A stretch of DNA of 7,168 nucleotides from Verrucomicrobiota bacterium (GTDB lineage: Bacteria > Verrucomicrobiota > Verrucomicrobiia > Opitutales > Oceanipulchritudinaceae), in contig JAAAOD010000080.1 in NCBI GenBank assembly GCA_009908535.1, positions 1 to 7,168 of the forward strand. Direction: 5' to 3'. The position numbers and the translations under genes are program-made. The notes below the pieces were generated by a model. The model was not told where the DNA came from. It made no database searches and saw only the letters and a list, made by a program, of their open reading frames with translations. Shown here piece by piece: positions 1 through 6,029 of the stretch; within the stretch, counting starts at the first letter, position 1; each line of letters starts with the position of its first letter.

Positions 1-187
1 CGACGAGGCCTGCGGGGAACAGCTGCAACAGGCCATGCGCAAGCTCCAGCTCTCCGCCCGCGCCTACGACCGCATCCGCAAAGTCGCCCGCACCATCGCG
101 GACCTCGACGGCAGGGACACCATCGCCCTGCCCCACCTCATGGAGGCCATCCAGTACCGCTCCCTCGACCGGAGCCAGTACCTGTAG
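1..187 (+). CDS. comM: ComM/YifB-family Mg-chelatase-like AAA+ ATPase, C-terminal fragment
   Basis: Only the last 62 codons are present, in the frame beginning at base 2 and ending at TAG 185-187; the gene starts outside the window. The visible part is the C-terminal helical (Mg-chelatase C) domain. It contains the LSARAYDRIRKVARTIADL segment, then a DTIALPHLMEAIQYRSLDR tail, which is highly characteristic of the ComM/YifB family. From family knowledge, ComM is a cytoplasmic hexameric AAA+ helicase that aids branch migration during integration of incoming DNA in natural transformation; in many bacteria its role is unproven. The Walker motifs lie upstream and cannot be checked. The gene converges on nnr with only 43 bp between the stops. 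Family assignment is secure; a role in transformation here is inference. Confidence 0.88.
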   Translation, partial: DEACGEQLQQAMRKLQLSARAYDRIRKVARTIADLDGRDTIALPHLMEAIQYRSLDRSQYL

Positions 188-200
188 GGCCCGGCCCTAC
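184..200. terminator. Hairpin overlapping the comM stop codon
   Basis: A perfect 7-bp inverted repeat GTAGGGC / GCCCTAC (184-190 and 194-200) with a 3-nt CCG loop includes the comM TAG stop. It sits between two convergent genes, where a two-way terminator is expected. Neither strand shows a proper T-run after the stem (ATTCCTT follows on plus), so it may only be an RNA 3'-end stabiliser. Confidence 0.35.
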
Positions 201-209
201 ATTCCTTCC

Positions 210-230
210 CGAACGGCTATCGCTCGTTCG
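210..230. terminator. Second small hairpin between convergent comM and nnr
   Basis: A 6-bp inverted repeat CGAACG / CGTTCG (210-215 and 225-230) encloses a 9-nt loop and directly abuts the nnr stop codon (231-233). It could mark the 3' end of the minus-strand operon. No T-tract follows, so intrinsic termination is uncertain. Confidence 0.25.
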
Positions 231-1814
231 CTACCATGCCACGCCATCGCGCAGGACAGCGGAGAGGTACGGGAGGATCTCCATTGTCGTGACGCCGCAA
301 CTACCACGGTCGCGGGCAAGGGCGTCGCCGGCGGCGGCATGCCAGGTCACGGCCTTGAGGGCTGCCTCAAAGGCGTTTTCCGGATGCTGCCCGAGGAGGG
401 TGACGAGGATTCCGGAGAGAAGGTCGCCGGTTCCGCCCCGCGCAAGGACGGGACCGCCGAAGGGGGAAATCGCGGTGCGCCTGCCCTCCGCGATGAGAGT
501 CGGGTGGCCTTTGAGGACGACCGCGCAGCAGTAGCGCTCGCTGAAAATGGCCACGTTTTCGCGACGGGCCGCGTCCTCCTTGAAGGCGTTCATACGCAGG
601 AACTCCCCTTCGTGAGGGGTGACCACCACCGGCCCGGCGGCCGCACTGCGGGCAATCACGGCAGTCATGACATCCTGCGTGAGGGCGGAAGCGTCGAGGA
701 CGAGGGGCAGCGGGATCTCGCGGACGATCCGGCAGATGGTAAAGAGGGTCGAGCGGTCGAGGATGAGACCGGGGCCGATGAGGAGCGAATGGGCATCGCC
801 CGCGAGCTTCGAGAGGATGCGTACGGCATCGACATCGAGCCCGCCCTCCTTGGAAAGGTGCATCGGTCTCCACATCGCCTCGGGCGCGTGCCCGGCGATC
901 TGCGGGGCGAGATTGCCGGGGGTCAGCGTCGTGACAAGGCCTGCCCCGGCCTGCAGGGCGGCCTTGGTCGCCATGAGGGCGGCCCCGGGCATTTGTAGTG
1001 ACCCGGCAAGGACAAGGGCGTGCCCGAACGTCCGCTTGTCGCTGCGCGCGGGCCGCATCCGCTTGCGGTCACGGTAGGCATGGGGCGCGCACAACTGCTG
1101 CTGCAGCCCGTCCCCGGCGGCGGGCTGACTCCGGAAAGGATCGATCTCGAGAAAGCGACAGCGCCCGGCGAAGGCGAAGGCCTCGGGACGGAAAAGCGTT
1201 TCCTTGGCAACGCCGGGAATGTACGTCAGGTCGGCGGGAAACGAATGCGGGCTCGTTTCCTCGCCCACTCCGCTGGGAACATCCACAGCCACGCGCACCG
1301 GCGCCGTTTCCGCTTCGCGAAAGGCGTCAAAGAGCGCGGCAACCGCGTCCGGCAGCGGCGGCTTGAAGCCGAGGCCGTAGAGGCCGTCGATCACGACATC
1401 GAAATCCACGGCGGTCAGGTCACCGTTCGTCCATTGCTCGAGAGAGGTGGAATCGAGACGGTCACCGAGGGCCTCTTCCAGTTCTTTGCCACAAGCTGCG
1501 GTGAGCTCGCTCCAGTTCTCCCGTCCGGTGGTCAGCAGCAGCGTCACGCGCAGGCCGGGCAGGTCCACACCGAGCCGCTTGCAGGCGACGAGGGCGTCCC
1601 CGGTGTTGTGGCCCTTGCCGGCGATAACAAGGATCCGCGGCTGTTCCGGCCAGGGGCCGAATTCGAGATAATCGCGCCGAAGCGAAGCCCCGATCGCGCA
1701 CCCGGCGGCTTTCATGGCTGCAAGGGTCCGTTGGGGATCGCCCTCCAGGCGCGATTCTTCAAAGGAACGGGCTTCGCTTGGATGGAAAATGGGGAAAGTA
1801 ATTGGCCGCTTCAT
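231..1814 (-). CDS. nnr: Bifunctional NAD(P)H-hydrate epimerase / ADP- or ATP-dependent dehydratase
   Basis: A cytoplasmic metabolite-repair enzyme that epimerises R-NAD(P)HX and dehydrates S-NAD(P)HX back to NAD(P)H. At 527 aa it has the length of the usual YjeF-type fusion. The N-terminal epimerase half (about 10-225) shows a nucleotide loop AGKGHNTGDALVA (65-77), VIDGLYGLG (141-149) and VAVDVPSGV (175-183), whose Asp178 fits the family's conserved Asp. The C-terminal ribokinase-like dehydratase half (about 255-525) shows GHALVLAGS (264-272), GAALMATKAALQAGAGLV (277-294), GPG (347-349), VTPHEGEF (398-405), VVLKG (432-436) and GGTGDLLSGIL (460-470), with Asp464 as expected catalytic base. 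ATG 1814 lies 2 nt after the acpS stop with no clear Shine-Dalgarno, so translational coupling is likely. The epimerase loop departs from the common GNGNNGGDG form. Last gene of the operon. Confidence 0.93.
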   Translation of the reverse strand: MKRPITFPIFHPSEARSFEESRLEGDPQRTLAAMKAAGCAIGASLRRDYLEFGPWPEQPRILVIAGKGHNTGDALVACKRLGVDLPGLRVTLLLTTGRENWSELTAACGKELEEALGDRLDSTSLEQWTNGDLTAVDFDVVIDGLYGLGFKPPLPDAVAALFDAFREAETAPVRVAVDVPSGVGEETSPHSFPADLTYIPGVAKETLFRPEAFAFAGRCRFLEIDPFRSQPAAGDGLQQQLCAPHAYRDRKRMRPARSDKRTFGHALVLAGSLQMPGAALMATKAALQAGAGLVTTLTPGNLAPQIAGHAPEAMWRPMHLSKEGGLDVDAVRILSKLAGDAHSLLIGPGLILDRSTLFTICRIVREIPLPLVLDASALTQDVMTAVIARSAAAGPVVVTPHEGEFLRMNAFKEDAARRENVAIFSERYCCAVVLKGHPTLIAEGRRTAISPFGGPVLARGGTGDLLSGILVTLLGQHPENAFEAALKAVTWHAAAGDALARDRGSCGVTTMEILPYLSAVLRDGVAW

Positions 1815-1816
1815 AA

Positions 1817-2230
1817 TCAGGAGGCCCGGCGGACGAGGACGGCACAGGCCATAGCGTGCGATCGGGTATGCGAAAGGGAAAGCAAAATCTCATCCCCTCG
1901 AAGGGCGGCAAGGAAATTCCGTGCGGCCTCGTCAAGGCGCACCAGGGGCTGGCCACGTTCCCCGTGCACCACCTCGACCGAGCGCCAGCCGACGCGCTCG
2001 CCGATCCCGGTCGTGAAACACTTGGAAACCGCCTCCTTGGCCGCAAAGCGGGCGGCGAGATGCGGCACGGGGTCCTTCATTCCGAGGCAGTAGGCGCGTT
2101 CCTCCTCGGTGAAGACCCGCTTGAGAAAGCGATCCTGCTGCCGCTCGTAGACCCGCGCGATGCGCTCGCACTCGACGAGGTCGGTGCCGATGCCGCGGAC
2201 GAGGCCGCCTTCCGGTAGGGAAACCTCCAT
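1817..2230 (-). CDS. acpS: Holo-[acyl-carrier-protein] synthase
   Basis: AcpS transfers 4'-phosphopantetheine from coenzyme A to a serine of acyl carrier protein, activating fatty-acid synthesis in the cytoplasm. The 137-aa length is normal for the family. Visible hallmarks are GIGTDLVE (13-20) with the Mg-binding Asp17, the FTEEERAYC region (40-48), RFAAKEAVSK (61-70) with the Mg-binding Glu66, and the C-terminal SLSHTRSHAMA (118-128). ATG 2230 directly abuts the pdxJ stop (2231-2233). A GGGGAG ribosome-binding site at 2240-2245 inside the pdxJ end sits 9 nt upstream, supporting this start. The pdxJ-acpS pairing is also known from enterobacterial operons; the direct acpS-nnr linkage is likewise common in other bacteria. 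Nothing appears broken. Confidence 0.95.
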   Translation of the reverse strand: MEVSLPEGGLVRGIGTDLVECERIARVYERQQDRFLKRVFTEEERAYCLGMKDPVPHLAARFAAKEAVSKCFTTGIGERVGWRSVEVVHGERGQPLVRLDEAARNFLAALRGDEILLSLSHTRSHAMACAVLVRRAS

Positions 2231-3001
2231 TCAGGCGGGCTCCCCGTTCATGCGCAGGGCCATTTCCCGCACCGCTTCCCGGATTCCGCAAAAGAGGGCG
2301 CGGGAAAGGATACTGTGGCCGATGTTCATCTCGTAAATCCCTCCGAGAAAGCTGAGCGGGCGCACGTTCACGTAATTGATACCGTGGCCCATATTGACCT
2401 TGAGGCCGAGTTCGCGGGCATGGAGAAGGGCCCGGACAAGGCGCTCTTTTTCCTCCTCCCCCTCCTCCGTGTAGTAGGAATTCGCATACGCGCCCGTGTG
2501 CAACTCGACAAAGGCGGCGTCCGCCCGTGCCGCCGCCTCGACCTGGTTCTTTTCCGGATCGATGAAGAGGCTGCTGTGGATCCCGTCGGCGGCGAGGGCC
2601 TTCACTGCCCCGGCGACGGCGTCGTACTGTCCCGCGACATCGAGCCCGCCCTCGGTCGTCACCTCCGCGCGCTTTTCCGGGACCATGCAGACGGTGTGAG
2701 GCTGGATTTCCCGGGCAAAAGCCACCATGGCGGGCGTGACCGCCATCTCCATATTGAGAGGAATCTGCAGCGTCCCACGCAGCTCGCGCACATCTTCCTG
2801 CTGGATATGGCGCCCGTCCTCGCGCGGGTGCACGGTAATACCGTCGGCACCGGCACGTTCCGCCTCGAGGGCAAGGGCGACAGGATCCGGTTCGACCATC
2901 TCCCCGCGCAGGCGCGGATAGCCACGGTAACGGGCCATGCGGAGCGTCGCACAGTGGTCGATATTGACCCCGAGTCGTATGCGTTCTGGTCGCGACATCA
3001 T
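2231..3001 (-). CDS. pdxJ: Pyridoxine 5'-phosphate synthase
   Basis: PdxJ condenses 1-deoxy-D-xylulose 5-phosphate with 3-amino-2-oxopropyl phosphate to make pyridoxine 5'-phosphate, the ring-closing step of the DXP-dependent vitamin B6 pathway. The 256-aa TIM barrel carries the family signatures: LGVNIDHCATLRMAR (10-24), GADGITVHPREDGRHI (51-66), LNMEMA (82-87), VPEKRAEVTTEGGLDV (107-122), ELHTGAYA (166-173), NMGHGINYVNV (203-213) and EMNIGHSI (224-231). Start is ATG 3001 or the adjacent ATG 2998 (an ATGATG pair). The first overlaps the rnhB stop by 4 nt, which suggests coupling. The frame stays open upstream to 3226, but that extension overlaps rnhB and is not PdxJ-like. No other B6 gene (pdxA, serC-like) is nearby. 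Its presence implies de novo B6 synthesis by the DXP route. Confidence 0.95.
   Translation of the reverse strand: MMSRPERIRLGVNIDHCATLRMARYRGYPRLRGEMVEPDPVALALEAERAGADGITVHPREDGRHIQQEDVRELRGTLQIPLNMEMAVTPAMVAFAREIQPHTVCMVPEKRAEVTTEGGLDVAGQYDAVAGAVKALAADGIHSSLFIDPEKNQVEAAARADAAFVELHTGAYANSYYTEEGEEEKERLVRALLHARELGLKVNMGHGINYVNVRPLSFLGGIYEMNIGHSILSRALFCGIREAVREMALRMNGEPA
2240..2245 (-). promoter_or_regulatory. Ribosome binding site for acpS
   Basis: GGGGAG on the minus strand lies 9 nt before ATG 2230, inside the last codons of pdxJ. It is one of the few recognisable Shine-Dalgarno sequences in the window and fixes the acpS start. Confidence 0.6.
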
Positions 3002-3747
3002 CCACCCGCTGTAGATTCGGTGGCGGAAAAAAGCGAGCCCTGGCTCTCCTTTTTTGCGGTGGAAAGGCCATCCAGCAGCTTCGTCAGAAAGCGTGGTCGG
3101 TGCAGGCAGCAAGGCCCCATCCGCTTGATGGCGGCGCGGTGTTCCGCGGTCCCGTAGCCCTTGTGGCGGGCGAACCCGTAGCCGGGATACCTCTCGTCCA
3201 GTCCGAGGAGGAGGGCATCGCGCCATTCTTTCGCATGGATGGAGGCAAGGGCGATGACCAGCGAACGCGCGTCGCCCCCGACGACCGCCTCGTGTTCGCA
3301 GACAAAGCCGCGCAGCGGACGCCCGTCGATAAGAACATGGACGCGGCGGCCGTCAGCGGCCGCGTTCCGGAGCGGTTCCCCTGCCCCGGGCATCAGGTCT
3401 CCCACCGCCCGCGCCATGGCAAGGCGGGTCGCTCCGACAATATTGTGGCGCTCGATCTCGGCGACGTCGGCTGCTCCGTAAGCGACGCGCATGAACCCCG
3501 CCGCCATAATCTCGCGGTAGCTTTCCACGACCCCCCGGCGCTGCTTGGAGGAAAGTTGCTTTGAATCCTTTACCTTGCGGACATGGCGCCGCACCGCCGC
3601 ATCGCGGTAGAAGGCCGTTTCCAACCGTACCGCCGCCGCGACCACCGGGCCGGCGAGGGCGCCGCGCCCGACCTCGTCGACCCCGATAAGGGCCTCGCAT
3701 CCCTCGTGCAGTCGCTGCCGATCAAAACTGGCCGGAGTACGTGGCAT
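2998..3747 (-). CDS. rnhB: Ribonuclease HII
   Basis: RNase HII cuts the RNA strand of RNA:DNA hybrids and starts ribonucleotide excision repair at single rNMPs in DNA. At 249 aa it is slightly longer than usual. IGVDEVGRGALAGPVV (21-36) gives catalytic Asp24 and Glu25; KDSKQLS (60-66), VLIDG (138-142, Asp141), GGDARSLVIALASIHAK (157-173, Asp159) and HKGYGT (195-200) complete the DEDD tetrad and fold. The usual C-terminal HRRSF appears as HRPRF (216-220). ATG 3747 is chosen because an AGGAAGG site lies 11 nt upstream and homology begins soon after; the frame is open to ATG 3840, but that would overlap rnhC by 77 bp with a low-complexity leader. The tail after about residue 228 carries QGSLF (236-240), resembling a beta-clamp-binding pentapeptide. 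It follows rnhC by 16 nt and overlaps pdxJ. Confidence 0.94.
   Translation of the reverse strand: MPRTPASFDRQRLHEGCEALIGVDEVGRGALAGPVVAAAVRLETAFYRDAAVRRHVRKVKDSKQLSSKQRRGVVESYREIMAAGFMRVAYGAADVAEIERHNIVGATRLAMARAVGDLMPGAGEPLRNAAADGRRVHVLIDGRPLRGFVCEHEAVVGGDARSLVIALASIHAKEWRDALLLGLDERYPGYGFARHKGYGTAEHRAAIKRMGPCCLHRPRFLTKLLDGLSTAKKESQGSLFSATESTAGG
3027..3055 (-). terminator. Terminator-like hairpin inside the 3' end of rnhB
   Basis: On the minus strand a run of six A (3050-3055), a GAGC(C)/(G)GCTC stem (3046-3042 and 3039-3035, only 4 bp if a 4-nt loop is required) and a run of six T (3032-3027) lie in order, the shape of a two-way intrinsic terminator. It is within the rnhB coding sequence, about 27 nt before the rnhB stop and the pdxJ start. 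It could attenuate transcription into pdxJ-acpS-nnr. The GC stem is short, and lysine and Leu-Phe codons also explain the A and T runs. Confidence 0.35.
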
Positions 3748-3758
3748 GGCGAGCCGTG

Positions 3759-3765
3759 CCTTCCT
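3759..3765 (-). promoter_or_regulatory. Ribosome binding site for rnhB, overlapping the rnhC stop
   Basis: AGGAAGG on the minus strand begins within the rnhC TAG stop (3764-3766), leaving an 11-nt gap to ATG 3747. It decides the rnhB start in favour of 3747 over upstream ATGs at 3813 and 3840, and places ribosome entry at the exact end of rnhC. Confidence 0.6.
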
Positions 3766-4744
3766 ACCGCCGCCAGACCGGCTTTTCGGGAACCGGAAGG
3801 CCGAGGACCTCATAGGCGGTTTTGAAATGGACCTTGGCAAAATCCTTCAGGCGGTGCGCCCCGAGGTTCTCCACGAGCTGCTGCGCCTGTTCCTTGACCG
3901 GCCTGCCCGCGCCCTTCTTCAGTTCCACCCCGGCCTCTTTGCTGAGGGCCTGCAGGCGGCGGACAAATTCCGCCCGCGCGCAGATGGAGGCGGCGGCGAC
4001 GACGGGGTCTTCCTCCGCCCGGGTCCGCATGCGCAGGTCGAACTCAATGCCGTCGCGCTTCAACTGGCGCTGGGTCAGGGGCGTCTTGCTGAACTGGTCG
4101 AGCATGCCCCACTCCACAGTCCGTTCCTGCAGGGCCGCGCCGATGGTACGCGCGTGAAACCACGCCAGCAGCTGGTTCAGATTCGCTCCCGGTTTGCTCA
4201 TCATCTCATTGTAGCGCGGCATGCCGCTCGTCATGCGCTTGACGACGACGCCTTTGGTGCCGCGGATGGTTTTTTCGAGGCGCAGGATGGTGCCGTCGGT
4301 CAAACTTTTCGAATCCTTGACCCCTTCCGCCTGCCATTGCCGGACCATGTCGCCGTCGGCAATAACGCAGCAGGAGACCAGCGGACCGAAAAAATCGCCC
4401 TTGCCGGCCTCGTCCACTCCGGCGTGCGGTTCAAACCATTCAGGGTGATGGACCTCGTCGTACCCGAGGCGCGGCTCGCCGGTCACCTCCGCCTCGAGGA
4501 CATCGCGCACGAATTCCTCTGTCCCCTTCCCCTGGATGACCACTTTGCCGCTCTTGTAGGCGACAAGGTTGACCTTCTCCATGGGGGCCTTGAAGGCGAA
4601 AAGGCTATGGTCGACGTTGTACCATCCGTAGACCCGGCGGTCGCAGATTTCCTCCAGCTTCTGCAGCTGCCCATCGTCCAGCTTCACCGTGTAGAGTGTC
4701 CTCTTTTTCGGGTCCTCGTCCTCCTGCTTTTTTTTCCTCTTCAT
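3764..4744 (-). CDS. rnhC: Ribonuclease HIII
   Basis: RNase HIII hydrolyses RNA in RNA:DNA hybrids such as R-loops and primers. At 326 aa it is typical in length. A lysine/acid-rich leader (1-15) is followed by the TBP-like substrate-binding domain that distinguishes HIII from HII (about 16-95; YKSGKVVIQGKG at 63-74). The catalytic domain opens with the HIII signature GVDEAGKGDFFGPLV (109-123; Asp111, Glu112), then KDSKSL (143-148), LDQF (215-218; Asp216, 105 residues after Asp111) and RAEEDPVVAAASICAR (242-257), whose Glu244 is the likely fourth member of the DEDE set (my alignment by eye). ATG 4744 is the first in-frame start after the divergent gap; the preceding A-rich AAAAAAGG is a poor Shine-Dalgarno. 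First gene of the operon, transcribed away from mutY. HIII is typical of Bacillota and Chlamydiota-related lineages. Confidence 0.94.
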   Translation of the reverse strand: MKRKKKQEDEDPKKRTLYTVKLDDGQLQKLEEICDRRVYGWYNVDHSLFAFKAPMEKVNLVAYKSGKVVIQGKGTEEFVRDVLEAEVTGEPRLGYDEVHHPEWFEPHAGVDEAGKGDFFGPLVSCCVIADGDMVRQWQAEGVKDSKSLTDGTILRLEKTIRGTKGVVVKRMTSGMPRYNEMMSKPGANLNQLLAWFHARTIGAALQERTVEWGMLDQFSKTPLTQRQLKRDGIEFDLRMRTRAEEDPVVAAASICARAEFVRRLQALSKEAGVELKKGAGRPVKEQAQQLVENLGAHRLKDFAKVHFKTAYEVLGLPVPEKPVWRR

Positions 4745-4790
4745 CCTTTTTTATTGGAAGCGTCCGCCACTGTAGCTTTTTGCATCCCTC
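4745..4790. promoter_or_regulatory. 46-bp divergent intergenic region between rnhC and mutY
   Basis: This gap must hold start signals for both transcripts unless promoters lie inside the flanking genes. It is more AT-rich than its surroundings, with a T7 run (4747-4752 region) and a T5 run (4777-4781). TTGGAA at 4754-4759 could be a plus-strand -35, but no good -10 lies 16-18 bp downstream. No Shine-Dalgarno is seen for either gene. I call it a likely shared promoter region from position alone. Confidence 0.45.
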
Positions 4791-5798
<1,008 letters not shown>

Positions 5799-5800
5799 GA

Positions 5801-5835
5801 GGCCAGGCATAAGGATAACTTATCCGCTGATGGCC
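5801..5835. terminator. Nested inverted repeat just after mutY, possible terminator
   Basis: Outer arms GGCCA (5801-5805) and TGGCC (5831-5835) enclose a perfect inner repeat GGATAA-C-TTATCC (5813-5825). TTAATTTT (5841-5848) follows 5 nt after the outer arm. It starts 2 nt after the mutY stop, so a rho-independent terminator for mutY is the natural reading. The 1-nt inner loop and asymmetric internal loops weaken the structure; the inner part could instead be a protein-binding palindrome. Confidence 0.35.
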
Positions 5836-5844
5836 GGGAGTTAA

Positions 5845-5864
5845 TTTTCCGGATTTCCGGAAAA
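5845..5864. repeat. Perfect 8-bp inverted repeat, 4-nt loop
   Basis: TTTTCCGG (5845-5852) and CCGGAAAA (5857-5864) form a perfect hairpin with loop ATTT. The 3' part can alternatively pair with TTTTC (5871-5875). It may be part of the mutY terminator or an operator upstream of nrdJ; no T-run directly follows on the plus strand. Confidence 0.5.
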
Positions 5865-5906
5865 ATGCGCTTTTCAGGCCAAAGGGCCGCTTGTTACTGT
5901 TTTTGC

Positions 5907-5922
5907 CCACTAGATGTTGTGG
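5907..5922. promoter_or_regulatory. NrdR box 1 (upstream of nrdJ)
   Basis: CCACTAGATGTTGTGG fits the published NrdR consensus acaCwAtATaTwGtgt at 12 of 16 positions, including all strongly conserved C, A, A, T, T and G positions. It sits in a slightly longer imperfect palindrome, CCCAC...GTGGG (5906-5923). NrdR is the ATP/dATP-sensing zinc-finger/ATP-cone repressor of ribonucleotide reductase genes. Location upstream of nrdJ and a second box 32 bp away strengthen the call. Confidence 0.75.
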
Positions 5923-5923
5923 G

Positions 5924-5952
5924 TTGCTTCGCTTCCAACCCCCAGATATTGT
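5924..5952 (+). promoter_or_regulatory. Candidate nrdJ promoter overlapping NrdR box 2
   Basis: TTGCTT (5924-5929) and TATTGT (5947-5952) are 17 bp apart and could be sigma70-type -35 and -10 elements. The match is weak (3/6 and 4/6). The proposed -10 lies inside NrdR box 2, as expected for repression by occlusion, and would give a leader of roughly 70 nt. Confidence 0.3.
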
Positions 5953-5954
5953 TA
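5939..5954. promoter_or_regulatory. NrdR box 2 (upstream of nrdJ)
   Basis: CCCCCAGATATTGTTA matches the NrdR consensus at 10 of 16 positions. Its 10-nt core CCAGATATTG matches at 8 of 10, as does the box 1 core. Its centre is exactly 32 bp from that of box 1, about three helical turns, the paired spacing reported for NrdR sites. A GGGTTG/CAACCC inverted repeat (5921-5926, 5936-5941) lies largely between the two boxes. Confidence 0.68.
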
Positions 5955-5959
5955 ACACA

Positions 5960-5968
5960 TTATCAACA
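5960..5968 (+). promoter_or_regulatory. DnaA-box-like 9-mer, one mismatch
   Basis: TTATCAACA differs from the DnaA box TTATCCACA at one position. It begins 22 bp before a perfect box on the same strand, between NrdR box 2 and the nrdJ start. Confidence 0.45.
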
Positions 5969-5981
5969 AACTTTTCCCAGC

Positions 5982-5990
5982 TTATCCACA
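5982..5990 (+). promoter_or_regulatory. Perfect consensus DnaA box
   Basis: TTATCCACA is the exact high-affinity DnaA box consensus, 39 nt before the nrdJ ATG. In E. coli, DnaA binds upstream of nrdAB and affects its transcription, so a regulatory role here is plausible; a single exact 9-mer could also occur by chance. Confidence 0.55.
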
Positions 5991-6029
5991 TTTCCCTTTC
6001 CTCTCTAACCCTCTGCCCTGTTGCAAGCT

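Noticed and set aside
3002..3226. Longer pdxJ starting at 3226
   Set aside because: The extra 75 residues are an out-of-frame reading of rnhB; PdxJ homology begins right after the ATGATG at 3001.
3748..3840. Longer rnhB starting at ATG 3840
   Set aside because: It would overlap rnhC by 77 bp and add a basic, low-complexity leader. The AGGAAGG site before ATG 3747 gives a better start.
4745..4790. Cobalamin riboswitch, prompted by GCCACTG at 4765-4771 and a B12-dependent enzyme nearby
   Set aside because: The 46-bp gap is far too small for the aptamer, and the motif is not upstream of nrdJ. The nrdJ leader shows no recognisable B12 box.
5799..6029. Chromosomal replication origin (oriC)
   Set aside because: Only two DnaA-box-like 9-mers, no clear AT-rich unwinding element, and no dnaA, dnaN, gidA or similar marker gene alongside. 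Promoter regulation of nrdJ is simpler.
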